A stretch of 64,000 nucleotides of DNA. Source: Panagrolaimus kolymaensis (taxonomy: Eukaryota > Nematoda > Chromadorea > Rhabditida > Panagrolaimidae). The stretch is from positions 372,001 to 436,000 of the forward strand of contig JAJQJQ010000082.1 in NCBI GenBank assembly GCA_028622995.1. The letters run 5' to 3'. Below the pieces are notes generated by a model. It ran no database searches, was not told the origin of the DNA, and was given only the letters and a program-made list of their open reading frames with translations. The position numbers and the translations under genes are program-made. Positions 47,626 to 59,051 of this stretch are shown in pieces; within the stretch, counting starts at the first letter, position 1; each line of letters begins with the position of its first letter.

Positions 47626-50600
47626 ATGCGATTTACTTTGAAAGAGTAAGGCTTTTAATAAAACTATGACTTAAAATTTTTTTATTTCTTTTTCTTTTTT
47701 TTGCAGATTAAAAGCTATTGAAGCTTTAATTATTATTGATAAATTAGAAGTGGAATCGGCGATTGTGCCATTTGTGCCACAAGATGACATTGATTGTTTT
47801 CGTCGATTTTCACCAACTCGAAGAAAACTCATTAGGAAAAAAAAAAATGCTATCGAATTTAATTTTATCATAAGAAATTTTCGATATGCCCGAGCAGAAA
47901 ATGAAGCACTTAATCGACTTCGGAAATTATTTAATTTTAATGGCATTAACTTCCTATCTAGCGTATATGAATCCATAAATCATAACATCCTGATAACAAA
48001 GGCAATAATGGTAATTACAACACAAATATGCATAAAAAATAATTATTGTTTATTTTTACAGGAAGAGCAAATCAATTTTTTTTCGGTGCTAATGAACATC
48101 TCATCATTGAAAAAAATGGTCGGTGGCGCTGATGAAGATCTTGATCCTATACCTCCCAAAAAGTAAAATAGTAATTTCATTTATATATATTATAAAACTT
48201 GAATTTTAGAGCGAGATATGATTGGGATAACCCAGAAGTCAAAAATTTATTAACCATTTACCTGAAGCAAGAAGAAAAAGGGATTAAAATTAAACTTCCT
48301 GATCTAATTGAAGATTTGGAACCCTATTTTAGGAAAAGGGTTCCAAAATCAACTTTATCTGAAAAACTAAGCTTGTTGAGACAAAAACCTAAAATTGACA
48401 TTCAAAAAAGTATTGAAGTAAGAAAAAATGCCATGTAAATTGATGATAAAAAAAAATATATTTTAGCCCTTCATCCAAAAGCTTGGACAAGCACAAATAA
48501 AAGTTGATGTTCCAAAAGAAGGAAAAGAAAATGTTCCGGAATTGATCCAAAAAGCCTTGGGTGATTATCAAGAAGCCCACCAACAGCTTTTAAAAAATTT
48601 ACAATCAAGCTTGATCAATGCTATCGATCCAGAAGTTCCATCCACATCGACTTTCTACCCAAAACTGCTCGATTTTAATAATGCCAATGATTTTGATATG
48701 GATAATAATTTTTCTTCTGTAAGCACTTAAATTACTTTTTTTTATTTTTTTAAAAAGGATGTTTTTAATTTTAGCCAAAAAATGCTGATATCAATGAAGA
48801 TTTTAATTTGAAGAGTGTTAAAAAAGGAAGAGTGAAGAAAACTCCTCGACGTTTGATCAAGAATAAATCTTTAATTAAGGTTTGCAATATTTATTAAAAA
48901 AAATTATTTAATTGGAACTTTTAGATTTATACCTTAGGATTAAATGAAAGGCTAAATAAAAATGTGATTCAAATTGAATTCGATGATCACGTTATTGAAT
49001 ATACTCAAGAAAATGATAAGGGAAAAGGTACACGTTATTATAAATGTTCGCGGTGTGGTTCCAATGGAATATTATATTCTGATAACGAATTTTGGGTGGA
49101 TGATCATAAAGAAGATTGCAACCCCATTCCCAAAGATCAACAAAAGGCTTGGCAAGCACAATTAAAAGCAAAGCAACTCGTAAGCATTGGAGTTAAAATT
49201 CCACAAGCTTATAACATTGGTTATCAAGAGGCTGTAGATGCAGATGCAGAAATTTATTATAAAGCTTTTTTTAAATTAAGAAAGCAATTGTCAAGAATTT
49301 ATGGAAAAAATCTTGTTGATTGTGAATGTGGTTCAACGGCTGTTGAATATCAATACCTTCAATTTGCAAAAAGAAATATTCGTTGGCTTTTAAAAGAATC
49401 CAAAAAATGTGCCATTTTTGCAAGTGATAATATGTTAAGAGTAATGGCTAAAGCTGAAGTTCTTGTAGTTGATGCAACATTTTCCATACGCCCATTTGGT
49501 TCTTCACAGGTAAATAAATGCGAGCTGCATATTAAATGAAAAAATGCTTTAATTTTTTAGGTCTTGACAATGCATGCTCTTGTTGTTGCTGATGGAGGGC
49601 AAGAGTGGGTTCCGGTTTTGATGGCGGTGATGACGAGTAAGAAGCAAGAAGATTATGAAGAAATTGTTGCAGCTATTTTGGAAGCATGGAAAAGATTGGA
49701 TGTCACACCATCTTTCGGCAGAATTCATAGTGATTATGAATTAGCATTGATGAACGCCATGAAAAACTTGGGAGGCGAATCCAAACTTCGAGGATGCCTT
49801 TTTCATTCGTCGCAAGCAATTTATCGTATGATTGTGTCATCGGGTTTATATGAACATTATAAAAATGGAAGAGATGTTGATAGCAAATTCTACAGAATTA
49901 GAACTTGGCTAAGAGATATTTTAGCTGTTCCTTTATTAATGAAACCAGATATTCAATTTTATTGGAAATATGTCTTAAAATTTCCACCGAAACCAGCGAC
50001 AAAAGATGAAACTTGGCCCACTCAAGCTTTGAACAAAATGCGAGATTATATTGAAGCAACCTGGATCAGCAGAAATGACAACAGTTGGTGTTTCTTTGGA
50101 TTAGATAGAGTAAGAAACACCAACAAGGCTGAAAGTCACCATAGCGTTGGAGAAAAAACATTTTCTCGGAAACCACGATATAAGCTCTTTGTATATGAGC
50201 AAAGATTGTTTTACTCTCAATGTGAAACCCGAATTTCACAGCTTGCTCATGGTGATGCTCCTCGTGGTCGAATAAAAAAATATATTAATTTGGACAATAA
50301 ACTTAAAGAATATGAAGTTGATTATATGGAAATCCGAAACAAAGTAAAAAAATCTTTTTGTTTTTTTTTATTAAATTTAATTCTTTTTTGTTCTTTAGGT
50401 CAGGACACAAGCAGAACTTGTGCGCTTGCTTAGCTTGCACATTAGACGTGTAAGCCATTTGCTTCATGACATTCGCAATCGTTCTTGCAAAACCGTAAAA
50501 TCAGGAAATTCACAAAAAGTAAAAGAAGCTGCAGCTCGAGCAATAATTTGGAATCCCGCCCTTAATAATATGTCAATGGAAGATCAACTTGATACCATTG

Positions 50601-51531
50601 AAAAAAGCGTTTTGGTTAACCTAGAGGATGGCATTGAAGAAAAAGATATTCATGACATTGAACTTGAAAAAATGAATGCAACGATTTTGTTTGAAAGTAT
50701 GGGTGAGCAGAATGAAAAAGGAGAAGAACCGATTTCATCTGAAGATGGTGAGAATCCAAATAAAGTGGCACAAAAAAGAGATGAACCTTATTATGGAACA
50801 AAACCATCAGATATTGCAGATGAAGATTTTATACCAGTTGAACCAGGGGTAATATTTATTATATCATCTTAAGTTAGCAATCATTTTTTAATAGTTTTTT
50901 TGTGGCCCCGTAACTCGTCGTTCTTGTTTTTATTATTTCAATCCACCATCAGAAAAATGGTGCAGAAACGTGTGCATAAAGATGGGCTTAGTCTTCCAAA
51001 AATTTCTTCACCCTTCCTTGAATGGAAGAAAACAACCAATTCTTATTGAACACTGTAAAATTATTGATTCCTTGCAAGTTCTTGGCGATGGGAATTGTGG
51101 CTATAGAGCGTTAGTGATGTTATTAACTGGAAGTGACCTTCAACATCCTCTTATGCGACATATTCTTTGTAAATATATCCTCAAAGATAGAATCAATTCT
51201 AACAGTAAGCCAAACATTATTTTACAGTTTTTAAAAAAATATTTAAGAATTGGAAGGAGTTTATCCAAATATGATTGAGGAAGTAACTGCAAAAATTCGT
51301 GTTGCACCCAGCGCTGCATTTCCTGAACTTTGGTTAGGCGAAGGTGATCTAGCATTCTTCAGTCGTTGGGCTGAATGTAATATTATTGTATATTCATCAG
51401 AAAATGGAAAATGCATATTACATAATCATTATCAATTTGCTGGACCTTTCGGAACACAAGATCCTAATCTCCCCACCTTGTTACTTAGATATTCACCCGG
51501 GCATTATTGTCCTATTTTTGATGTAAATTAA
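47626..51531 (+). CDS. MULE-C: MULE transposase fused to an OTU peptidase
   Basis: Eleven exons (47626-47645, 47707-48010, 48062-48162, 48210-48417, ~48466-48718, 48775-48879, 48925-49509, 49561-50343, 50399-50848, 50895-51204, 51248-51531) join in phase for about 1,133 residues. After a helical, charged N-terminus comes a FLYWCH/WRKY-like zinc-finger segment (YYKCSRCG ... DDHKEDC, ~355-390). The MULE transposase core follows, with VVDATFSI (first Asp), IHSDYELALMNAM (second Asp), a CLFH motif and NKAESHHSVG (Glu). Residues ~980-1133 are an OTU cysteine peptidase: GDGNCGYRAL has the catalytic Asp and Cys and SPGHYCPI the His. OTU enzymes remove ubiquitin; MULE-OTU fusions are known in animals. 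The gene starts 190 nt after the envelope-like gene, same strand. No terminal repeats were recognised. Open throughout and probably functional. Confidence 0.85.
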
Positions 51532-52119
51532 ATTAGTAAAGTTAAAGTACAAATGTAAAAATTAAGCTTTGTTTGTATATATGTATTTGTGATCATATTT
51601 TGTTTGTATATATTTGTTGAGTTACTTTATGTATGTAAAATGATAATTTTTAATAAAAATAAATTAATGAATTAATAAATAATATTCTGATGGACAAAAC
51701 AGTTGGAAAACTATAAAAATCACAAATTTGAGGCAAGCTTACTGAATGTGAGCTGTTGGAACAAAATGCCACTAAATTTGAATCTCCCGCCAAAAAAGGG
51801 TTCAACTCTCGGAAAGTGAAAAATTTTTACTTTCCGAAAGATGTGGACCCACCAAGAATACAATTTTAGGATGCAAGCTTGCTTGCTACAATTCGTTACA
51901 AGACCATCAGTGAGCGCGCATCATTGAAATGAGAAAGAAGCAGGATCAGAGATTCATCCATGTTTGAGAGTTGAGTTGGGGAATAACGAGATACGCGACT
52001 TTTGGTTGGATATCTGAATTCAAGGGATCATGGCGGGAGATAGACCCAATCTATAAATAGCAAATGTATATTGCATTTTTACATTTTTTTGGATCAAAAT
52101 TTTTGGGATGTTAAATTTT
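51532..52119. other. Intergenic with hairpin remnant
   Basis: Contains the hairpin at 51809-51840. On the minus strand a 35-codon open frame (about 52053-51948) after a TTTATAG acceptor could be a further exon of the TPR gene, but it resembles no TPR sequence. Confidence 0.35.
51809..51840. repeat. Short hairpin related to 44185-44247
   Basis: CTCGGAAAGTGAAAAA and TTTTTACTTTCCGAAAG form a near-perfect palindrome. The arm and adjacent bases (ATGTGGACCC here, CTGTGACAC there) resemble the hairpin at 44185-44247. Confidence 0.7.
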
Positions 52120-52575
52120 TTATAAATATAAAGCACTTACTTTACTTCGGACAACACTCAATTCGTCTTTTGTTTCTTTTGAATCAGGATTTAAAACTAA
52201 AGCTTTATTGAGGGATTCTTGAGCTTCATTTAATTCTCCAAGCTCTCGTTGAACACGACCCAATCGAAAATAACCTCTCCACCAATTGGGCCATAATTGA
52301 ATTGCCTTTTCTGCATCTCTTTTAGCCATTAATAAAGAATTTGCAGTTTTAAACAATAAATTTGCGGCACTTCGATTTGAATAAATCATTGCTTGATTTT
52401 GGGGAGATAAACCAGGAATTTTCAAAATTTGATTATATTTTTCAATGGCTTCATAAAATTTATTTGCCTAAAAAAAATTTTTTTAAACTAAATAATGCAA
52501 CAAAGGCAAAAAAAATCAACTAACTAAATAAAATTTATTTGCTTCATTTTTCAATTGTTCAAATTTAGCATTCAT
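52120..52575 (-). CDS. Small TPR protein (HOP/STI1-like repeats)
   Basis: Exon 1 (52575-52525, 17 codons) and exon 2 (52467-52141, or read-through to the stop at 52120) join in phase for about 130 residues. Three tetratricopeptide repeats are visible: EANKFYLANKFYEAIEKY, AMIYSNRSAANLLF with the next helix, and WWRGYFRLGRVQRELGELNEA. The order and the SNRSAA motif resemble the TPR1 cluster of HOP/STI1-type Hsp90/Hsp70 co-chaperones. The sequence GCAAATAAATTTTAT is duplicated at both intron edges, so the intron may have arisen by a local duplication. A donor (GTAAGT, 52140) suggests more exons downstream, which I could not identify securely; the read-through adds six residues. Confidence 0.7.
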
Positions 52576-53833
52576 AACTTCGGACAATTTTTTGTTCCAC
52601 AAATTCCACTAAACTAAAATTTTTTTTAATCTTTGGCATAAAAGGAGTATAACATCTCGCCAAAAAACAGATATGATAAAAGACGATCGAGAGAAAAAAA
52701 CCTAAAAACAAAAGGTACAGAAAAATATTTAACTTTGTTTTCGTATTTTATTTTAAAAAAATTGCTTGCAAAATAAAACTAAAAAATTCACTATAAGAAA
52801 GAGAAAGCGATCACCATTTTCCAATGTTTTTTTTCTTTTAAAAAAAGAAAGATAAAAAATTGGATAATTTTTTTTTCGCGCGATCAGAAATTTTAGTTTC
52901 CAAAATAGGCATGTCAAAAAGGCTGTCTTTCAAACAAGCCAACTAGAAAGATGAGCCATACCTCTCAAGCCTTCCTGTTGCTATATTTCCAAAAGTGGGC
53001 TGGCAATAAACACGCACGCTTCCGTGCAGATAAAAAAAAGATGGATGCAAAATAAAAGTCAACAAACAAAATTTCACGAATGAAGAAGAATCATCGCCTG
53101 GGAAGATGACTTTTAAAACAAAGAAAATTTTGGAAAACATAAAAATCAAAAAAATGAAATCCGCATTTTCTTTGCGCAAACAAGGAAAAAGGAAAAATGA
53201 AAATAAACAACCTTTCCAAATGAAAATGTTATCTACCGTAAATTTTGGGAAAAAAGAGAGACAAAAAAATAATTAGATAAATAGAAACAAAGTTTGCAAA
53301 AAAGTTTCAAAAATAAAACTGAAAATAAGAATCGTTTTTAAATTTATAAAAAAAACTAAATTTTGCTGGAATAAATAATATAAAACTTTGAGAGAAAATG
53401 AAGAGGCATGAATAAAAAAATGTAGGAACATTGTTTACTTCAAAGAAAGATGTTTAAAAATGATTGTATATAAAATAATTATGTGATTGTTAACACCTCA
53501 GCATCCTTTTCCCATTGTTTTTATATTTATTTTTTTGAAGCTTTTTTATTTGTGTGACAAATTACATTTTTGAATTTATTAAATGTGAATTTCTTTATTT
53601 CAAGCATGAAAAACTTTTAAAATGCTTTAAACAAAATTGAAAACCAAAAAAAATTGGGATCAAAAATATTTATTAATGCATACAAATAAAAATTTCAAAA
53701 ATCAAAATATAAAACAAAAAAATCATTCATTTTAAAATAAAATTATTTAAAAGACAATAACAAAAAAAGTAAGTTTGAATGATTCAGTTATTGATTTGTT
53801 TTATGGTCTTTTGATTTCAACGGTGGGTCGGGC
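52576..53833. other. AT-rich intergenic stretch
   Basis: No gene seen. A minus-strand open frame at 52943-53179 has no motif or splice support. Confidence 0.45.
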
Positions 53834-54874
53834 TTATCTTAAATTTTGTTGATATCCCTTTGGATAAAAATACACGCAAACACCATAGGGGCGAAGATCA
53901 TCCCCGTGCGGAACCGTCCAATATTCGCCTTGATGATTATCACCAGCTCGAACAACTTTGAGATTTTTTGGATTAGCTCGGCATTGCAAAATAACTCGAT
54001 AAGTAACCGTCTAAAAAAATTTGGATAAAAAAAAGCATAAATTATTTTTTGAAATATTCGCATAATTTTTATAAGAAAAAAAAACAATAAATTTAAAAAA
54101 AAACTAACTTTGTTAATTTCGCATTTATAATCACCGCTATACATTAAAGCTGTGTTTGGATCGGGTGAGCAATATATTCCTTTACCATAAGCCATTCGAA
54201 CGCATTTACGTAAATCAAATCCAGATTTAACGATTTCAAGGATATTTGCTTCCGAAGTGCCGTGATAAGCCATGGGCCATTCATCGGGAATTATTCGATT
54301 GGAAGTGCTTGGTAGACCCAACCATTTATTATTTTCATATTTTCCACGAACCTAAAAAAAATACAATTTAGTTTGATCTTTCATAAATTTTCGTGGCGAG
54401 ACATAATAATATTAAAATTTCGTTGTGGGATTAAAGTTTTAAAATTTTAAAATTTAATTTTTTAGTTTTCGTGGCAAAACTCCAAGAACTAATAAACTTA
54501 TAATTTTCTATAGAATTTTTTTTTGGGATTTAAAATCGCTATTTTTCAAGTTTTTTTTAACTTACTTTAATGGCAAATCGACGAGCTTCGATTGGACGAA
54601 TATACGGTTTACCAGCGCAAAACATTTCAATTTGATTTTGCTAAAATTAGAATTTATAAAAAAATAAGTTCAATCTAATTTAAAAAACAAAAAATAAATT
54701 ATTATTTACCAAATTAGTATTAATATAATCACAACTATATTGCATATCAAAAAGATTCGGGCAAACATAATAAAATCTGCAACCCGTCATACTCATGCCA
54801 AGATTCATGGTGATTCTGCTACCTTCACAAATTTCATAACAAATTAAAGTTCTACTGGGATTTAACATTTGGCA
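53834..54874 (-). CDS. ADP-ribosyltransferase-like (PARP-fold) protein
   Basis: Four exons (54874-54710, 54640-54566, 54351-54109, 54010-53834) join in phase for about 219 residues. The core motif AYHGTSEANILEIVKSGFDL, followed by GKGIYCSPDPNTALMY, is the H-G-T ... G-x-G-(I/V)-Y-x-(S/T) pattern of PARP-like ADP-ribosyltransferase folds (His and Tyr of the H-Y-E triad contact NAD). The last exon supplies strands ending in VCVYFYPKGY; the third catalytic position could be the Glu of HQGEYWTV. Whether it transfers ADP-ribose or only binds is unknown. The first ATG is at 54868 and the exon begins at an acceptor, so the 5' end may be incomplete. It is divergent from the NACHT-ankyrin gene, which starts 95 nt away. 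Confidence 0.65.
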
Positions 54875-54968
54875 CTAAAAATTAATGAAATTTTTAAAAT
54901 TTTTGAAAACCTGCATAAAAAACAAAAAAGGCGACTAGCTATAGTAAAAAAATCTTCAAAGTTAAAAA

Positions 54969-57186
54969 ATGATAATTCAAAAAAAATTTAGTGGAGACGA
55001 TCCATCTTTCCAACTTTCTTTATTTTCCTTGTTTTTAGAATTTAAAAAAGTTCTATTTATATTTGATGGTTTTGATGAAATATGCCCCACTTATGAAGAA
55101 ATTGTATTAGAGCTATTTTCTCACCTAATTCTTTATAATAATTATATATGGATAACAACAAGAGAACGTTTTCAAACATTATTAGAAGACAAGTTTAATA
55201 CACGAGCATATAATTTGGAACCTTTAACAGAAAAAGATCAAGTTGAATTTTTAACAAAATTTTGGAGAAATAAATGGCATGAAACACGTGAAAGAGGTAC
55301 ATTTATATATAAACGCGCAAAAAATTATGCGGAAAATGTCATAAGAAAGTTTCGTAATTCTATACTTGATAAATATGGTAATTTCGTTGGAGTTCCATTG
55401 CAAGCAAGGATGATAGCAGAAATTTTTCAAAAAAATATTAGTGAAGATAAATCATGGCAAGGATGCTTTGACTTTATGAATTCAAAGGATGCAGAACCAA
55501 ATTTGTCAATCAAACTAGATAATCTTTCTGATTTATATAAAACTTTTGTTGAAAACAAAATTTATATTTACTTTTTGAATGAAAAGCAAATAACAGTGCC
55601 AAACAAACCTTATTCTAAAATAGTAAAGAAAAGTGTTTTATATTACGAACACAAATTGCATGAAATAATTGCATTTCAAAAATTGACTAATAATGACAAA
55701 CTCCTACAAATGCCATTGGAAGAAGAAATTAATGAAGCTAATGAATGGATTCAAGACTATAAGAACGAAAACATTGGGATTATTGATTATGTTAATGTCA
55801 ATACTAAAGAAGTTCAATTTATTCATTTAACATATGCTGAATATTTTGCTGCATGCTATATCAGAGGGAAACCATTATCATCGTATTTTTTTAAAGCAAT
55901 GGATAAAATATTGTGTAACACAGTCCCAGTATTTTGTTATTGTATAATTGATTTTCTGAAAAACCAAGAAATAAAACTAAATATTTTCTTTGAACAAAAT
56001 AATGTTGATAATTTGGTAAATTATGCAGCTAAAGAAAGTTTAGTCAATTGTCTCCCATTATTTATTAAAAATTTCGGCTTCCCAACTTATGATTTCCCTT
56101 CCAAAACACCATTGCATTATGCCGCTTTAAATAATAATATAAATGTGGTCGTATATTTGATAATGTACATGTACAATAGTTTTTACAGGGAAGGCTATTC
56201 TCTTCTGGAAAACTACCGCTTTTCTGACATGTCTCATTATATCGGATTGGTTGATGAAGAAAACAAAACTGCTTTTAGTTATGCAAAAGATCCCAACATT
56301 AAAACTATATTTCGTTCAATTTTGGAAAAATGTAAATCAAGAGAAAATCAAGATGTTATGGATAGATTAAAACAATCTTCTGCTAAAGTATATTTCGATG
56401 AAATGGAATATAAACATTTTCTTATTTCTTTTTTAAATTCAAGATCTGCGGAATTTGTAAAAATTTTTACAGACAACATCTTTTGTGATAAAGTGCTATT
56501 AGCGGAATCTTTGGTTGATCATGTAGTTGCGCCTAAATTTATGACAGATGAGGAAAGAAAAAAATTTATAGAAATTTTCATAAATCTTGGCGCAAAAAAA
56601 ATGTTCAGCAATGTACCTTAGACATTTAGACTGCAAACTCCATAAAATGTCAATGCTTATGATGAAAGAAAAAGAAAAAGATTGTCTATATTTTCAAATA
56701 TTGTTAAGTTCAGTTGAAAAAAACCACATCAAAACATTTGAACATTTTTTAAATCATGAGAAGTTTCAATCAATTGCTAACAATGAAAACTATCTTACAT
56801 ATATTTGCAATGCTTGCAACACTCATCATTTTGAAATTGTTGAATGTGTATTAAAACATTGCAAAATAGAAGATTTACGGAAAGATGGAAATAATCCATT
56901 ACATATCGCAGTTTACTGGAAAACAAGCTTGGATATTATTAAATGTATTTATAAATATTCAATTTCAATGATATTTATTAATGAAGAAAACAATAAGGGA
57001 TATACTCCATTATTGCTTTCAGTGAAACGCAAAAATCCAAAAGAAAATATTCAATTTTTGGTTGAAAATGGTGCAGAAATTACTGAAAAAGTTTTAATAT
57101 ATGCTGCAAATAATAAAGATCAAGTTATAATTGCTTATCTCAAAGAACAGCAAATGCAAAAAGAAAAAGAAAAAAATGACACCTAA
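54969..57186 (+). CDS. Intronless NACHT-ankyrin protein, P-loop missing, one frameshift
   Basis: One open frame (54969-56621) plus a second (56587-57186, next frame) make a 2.2-kb intronless gene. The start shows a NACHT-type Walker B strand (VLFIFDGFDEI, residues ~28-38) and sensor 1 (IWITTRERF). A winged-helix/superhelical region with FIHLTYAEYFAA follows, as in NLR-like STAND ATPases, then ankyrin repeats (TPLHYAALNNNINVVVYLI; in the second frame NPLHIAV and GYTPLLLSV). STAND proteins act as switches in immunity or signalling. Anomalies: the Walker A P-loop is absent and no upstream exon is seen; the frames shift at an A8 run (56591-56599), possibly a sequencing slip; there are no introns over 2.2 kb, unlike the neighbours. 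Intronless NACHT-ankyrin genes are known from intracellular bacteria and arthropods, so transfer is possible. Confidence 0.7.
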
Positions 57187-57969
57187 ATTTTTATGTTTGC
57201 TAGTATATTTAACGCTATTTAAATATTTTTATTTTATTTTTGTAAAGCGTAATTTTAAGAAAGTCAGTAAATTAAATCAAAGTCGAACGGAGTAAAGTTA
57301 CTATATTACAATTTATCTCAAAATAACTGAACTATTTTTTATGTTATAACTTTTAAATCTACCATATATTTTTGTTTTTTAATTTAAGTTGTTCTTAAAC
57401 ATTTGTGTTTACCCATTTTTTGTTTAATGTTCTCTTTTTTTATAAAAATTTTTTTCTTAAATTAAACACAAATACAGCGATAATGAATGCTAATATGATT
57501 AAGAAACATTTAAATTTTGATATGAAAAAGCCATCAGAATTTAATAAAAGTACTATTCTGGCATTTGGAAGTAATTATTATTTTTATTTTTTGGTCACTG
57601 AATGAGTTTATTTTATTTTTCTAAAGTTTAAGTTATTCGGGTTTTAATAGATACTATGCAAAAAATAAAAAATTTTGTTTTACACGATCCTATAAATAAA
57701 AATTTTTGAAAATAAAAGGAAATGTCATAGTTATATGTAAATGTTTAATTAACTTATAAAGAATTATTTAAAAAGCCTTTTTTCATAATTATCAAAATTA
57801 TTTTTCTACATTGTGAAAAGCTATTTTGAGATATGCATTAATTTTTTTCTAATATGTCTATATTTTTTTTTAAACATTAGCATTAGAACAATCTTAATTT
57901 GTTTTTTGCATTACATATTTATATTGTAAAGTTCATAAAAAATAATAAAAAATATTATAAGGAAAAACA
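57187..57969. other. AT-rich intergenic stretch
   Basis: No gene supported. A 66-codon open frame (57405-57605) lacks motifs. Confidence 0.4.
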
Positions 57970-58600
57970 TTATTTTTTGAGGCTTTGGATTTGAACATTG
58001 GTGAAATCAGGAAATGACCGTGGACCCCAATATTTCCATGGTATAACTTCACACCATTCACAGGATGAAGAAGAAGATATTTTGGTTTTATCATGGACAA
58101 TTATTTTCAAAATATTTTTTCGTGGCGGACTTTGAGTTTCAGAAAGAAGAGATAATAATTTTTCATCGTAATTAGTATTATGGCTCCGCATAACCAAATA
58201 ATTGAGGGACTAAAAACGATTAGCAATCAAAATTTACTTATTATTTTTTTAAATGAAAGCATACTTCACAATCATTAATAAGTGTTTTTAATAAAGCTTT
58301 TGTTAGATCATATTCACAGTTGTCAAGTTTTAAGTACTTAAAGTTAAAAATAAAATTAAGTGCATTTTACTTCAATAAAACTTACCTGAATTTGATTATG
58401 TTGAACAAAATCAATTAGGCTTTCATTTAGGTTTTGCCAACCACTAAAATTACAATATTTTAAGGATGTGCATTTCTTTAGCATTTCCAAAGTCATTTTG
58501 CTATCCAGAGGATTATGGCTTAAATCCAAAGATTTCAATTTATTGCAATTTTGAAGTGATTCCACGGTTGAAATTTCGACTAATTCATTGGAGCATAAAG

Positions 58601-59051
58601 CAAGGCTGATCAAAACTGGACAAAAGGTGTCCAGTTGACTAGACGATTGTCCAGTTCACTGGACAAATTTTTTTTTGGAAAAACACATTAATTATGTTAT
58701 TCTTATATCAAAAATAATAGAAATAGCTTCAGAAAACTGTAAACTCAAAATTTTGAGGTGTCCAGTTAACTGGACAGTTATTCCAGTGCACTGGACAATT
58801 AGTCCAGCTCACTGGACAGTTGTCTAGTCAACTGGACACCTTTTGTCCAGTGAACTGGACAACTGTCCAAAACTGTCCAGTCGACTGGACAACCCCAAAA
58901 TTCGATTTAAATATTTTCTGAAGCTTTTTTTTATAATTTTCTTATATAATTAGAATATTTAAAACATATTTTTGCAAAAAAAAATTTGTCCAGTGAACTG
59001 GACAATCGTCTAGTCAACTGGACACCTTTTGTCCAGTTTTGATCAGCCTTG
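58601..59051. mobile_element. hAT-like MITE made of GTCCAGTNNACTGGAC palindromes
   Basis: A 451-bp element has ~75-bp, nearly perfect inverted ends beginning CAAGGCTGATCAAAACTGG. It is flanked by GCATAAAG (58593-58600) and CCATAAAG (59052-59059), 7/8 bases of an 8-bp target duplication, which suggests hAT. About ten copies of the 16-bp palindrome GTCCAGTNNACTGGAC (some with TAG for CAG) are spread over it. It carries no gene and splits exon 4 of the F-box/LRR gene. Confidence 0.88.
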
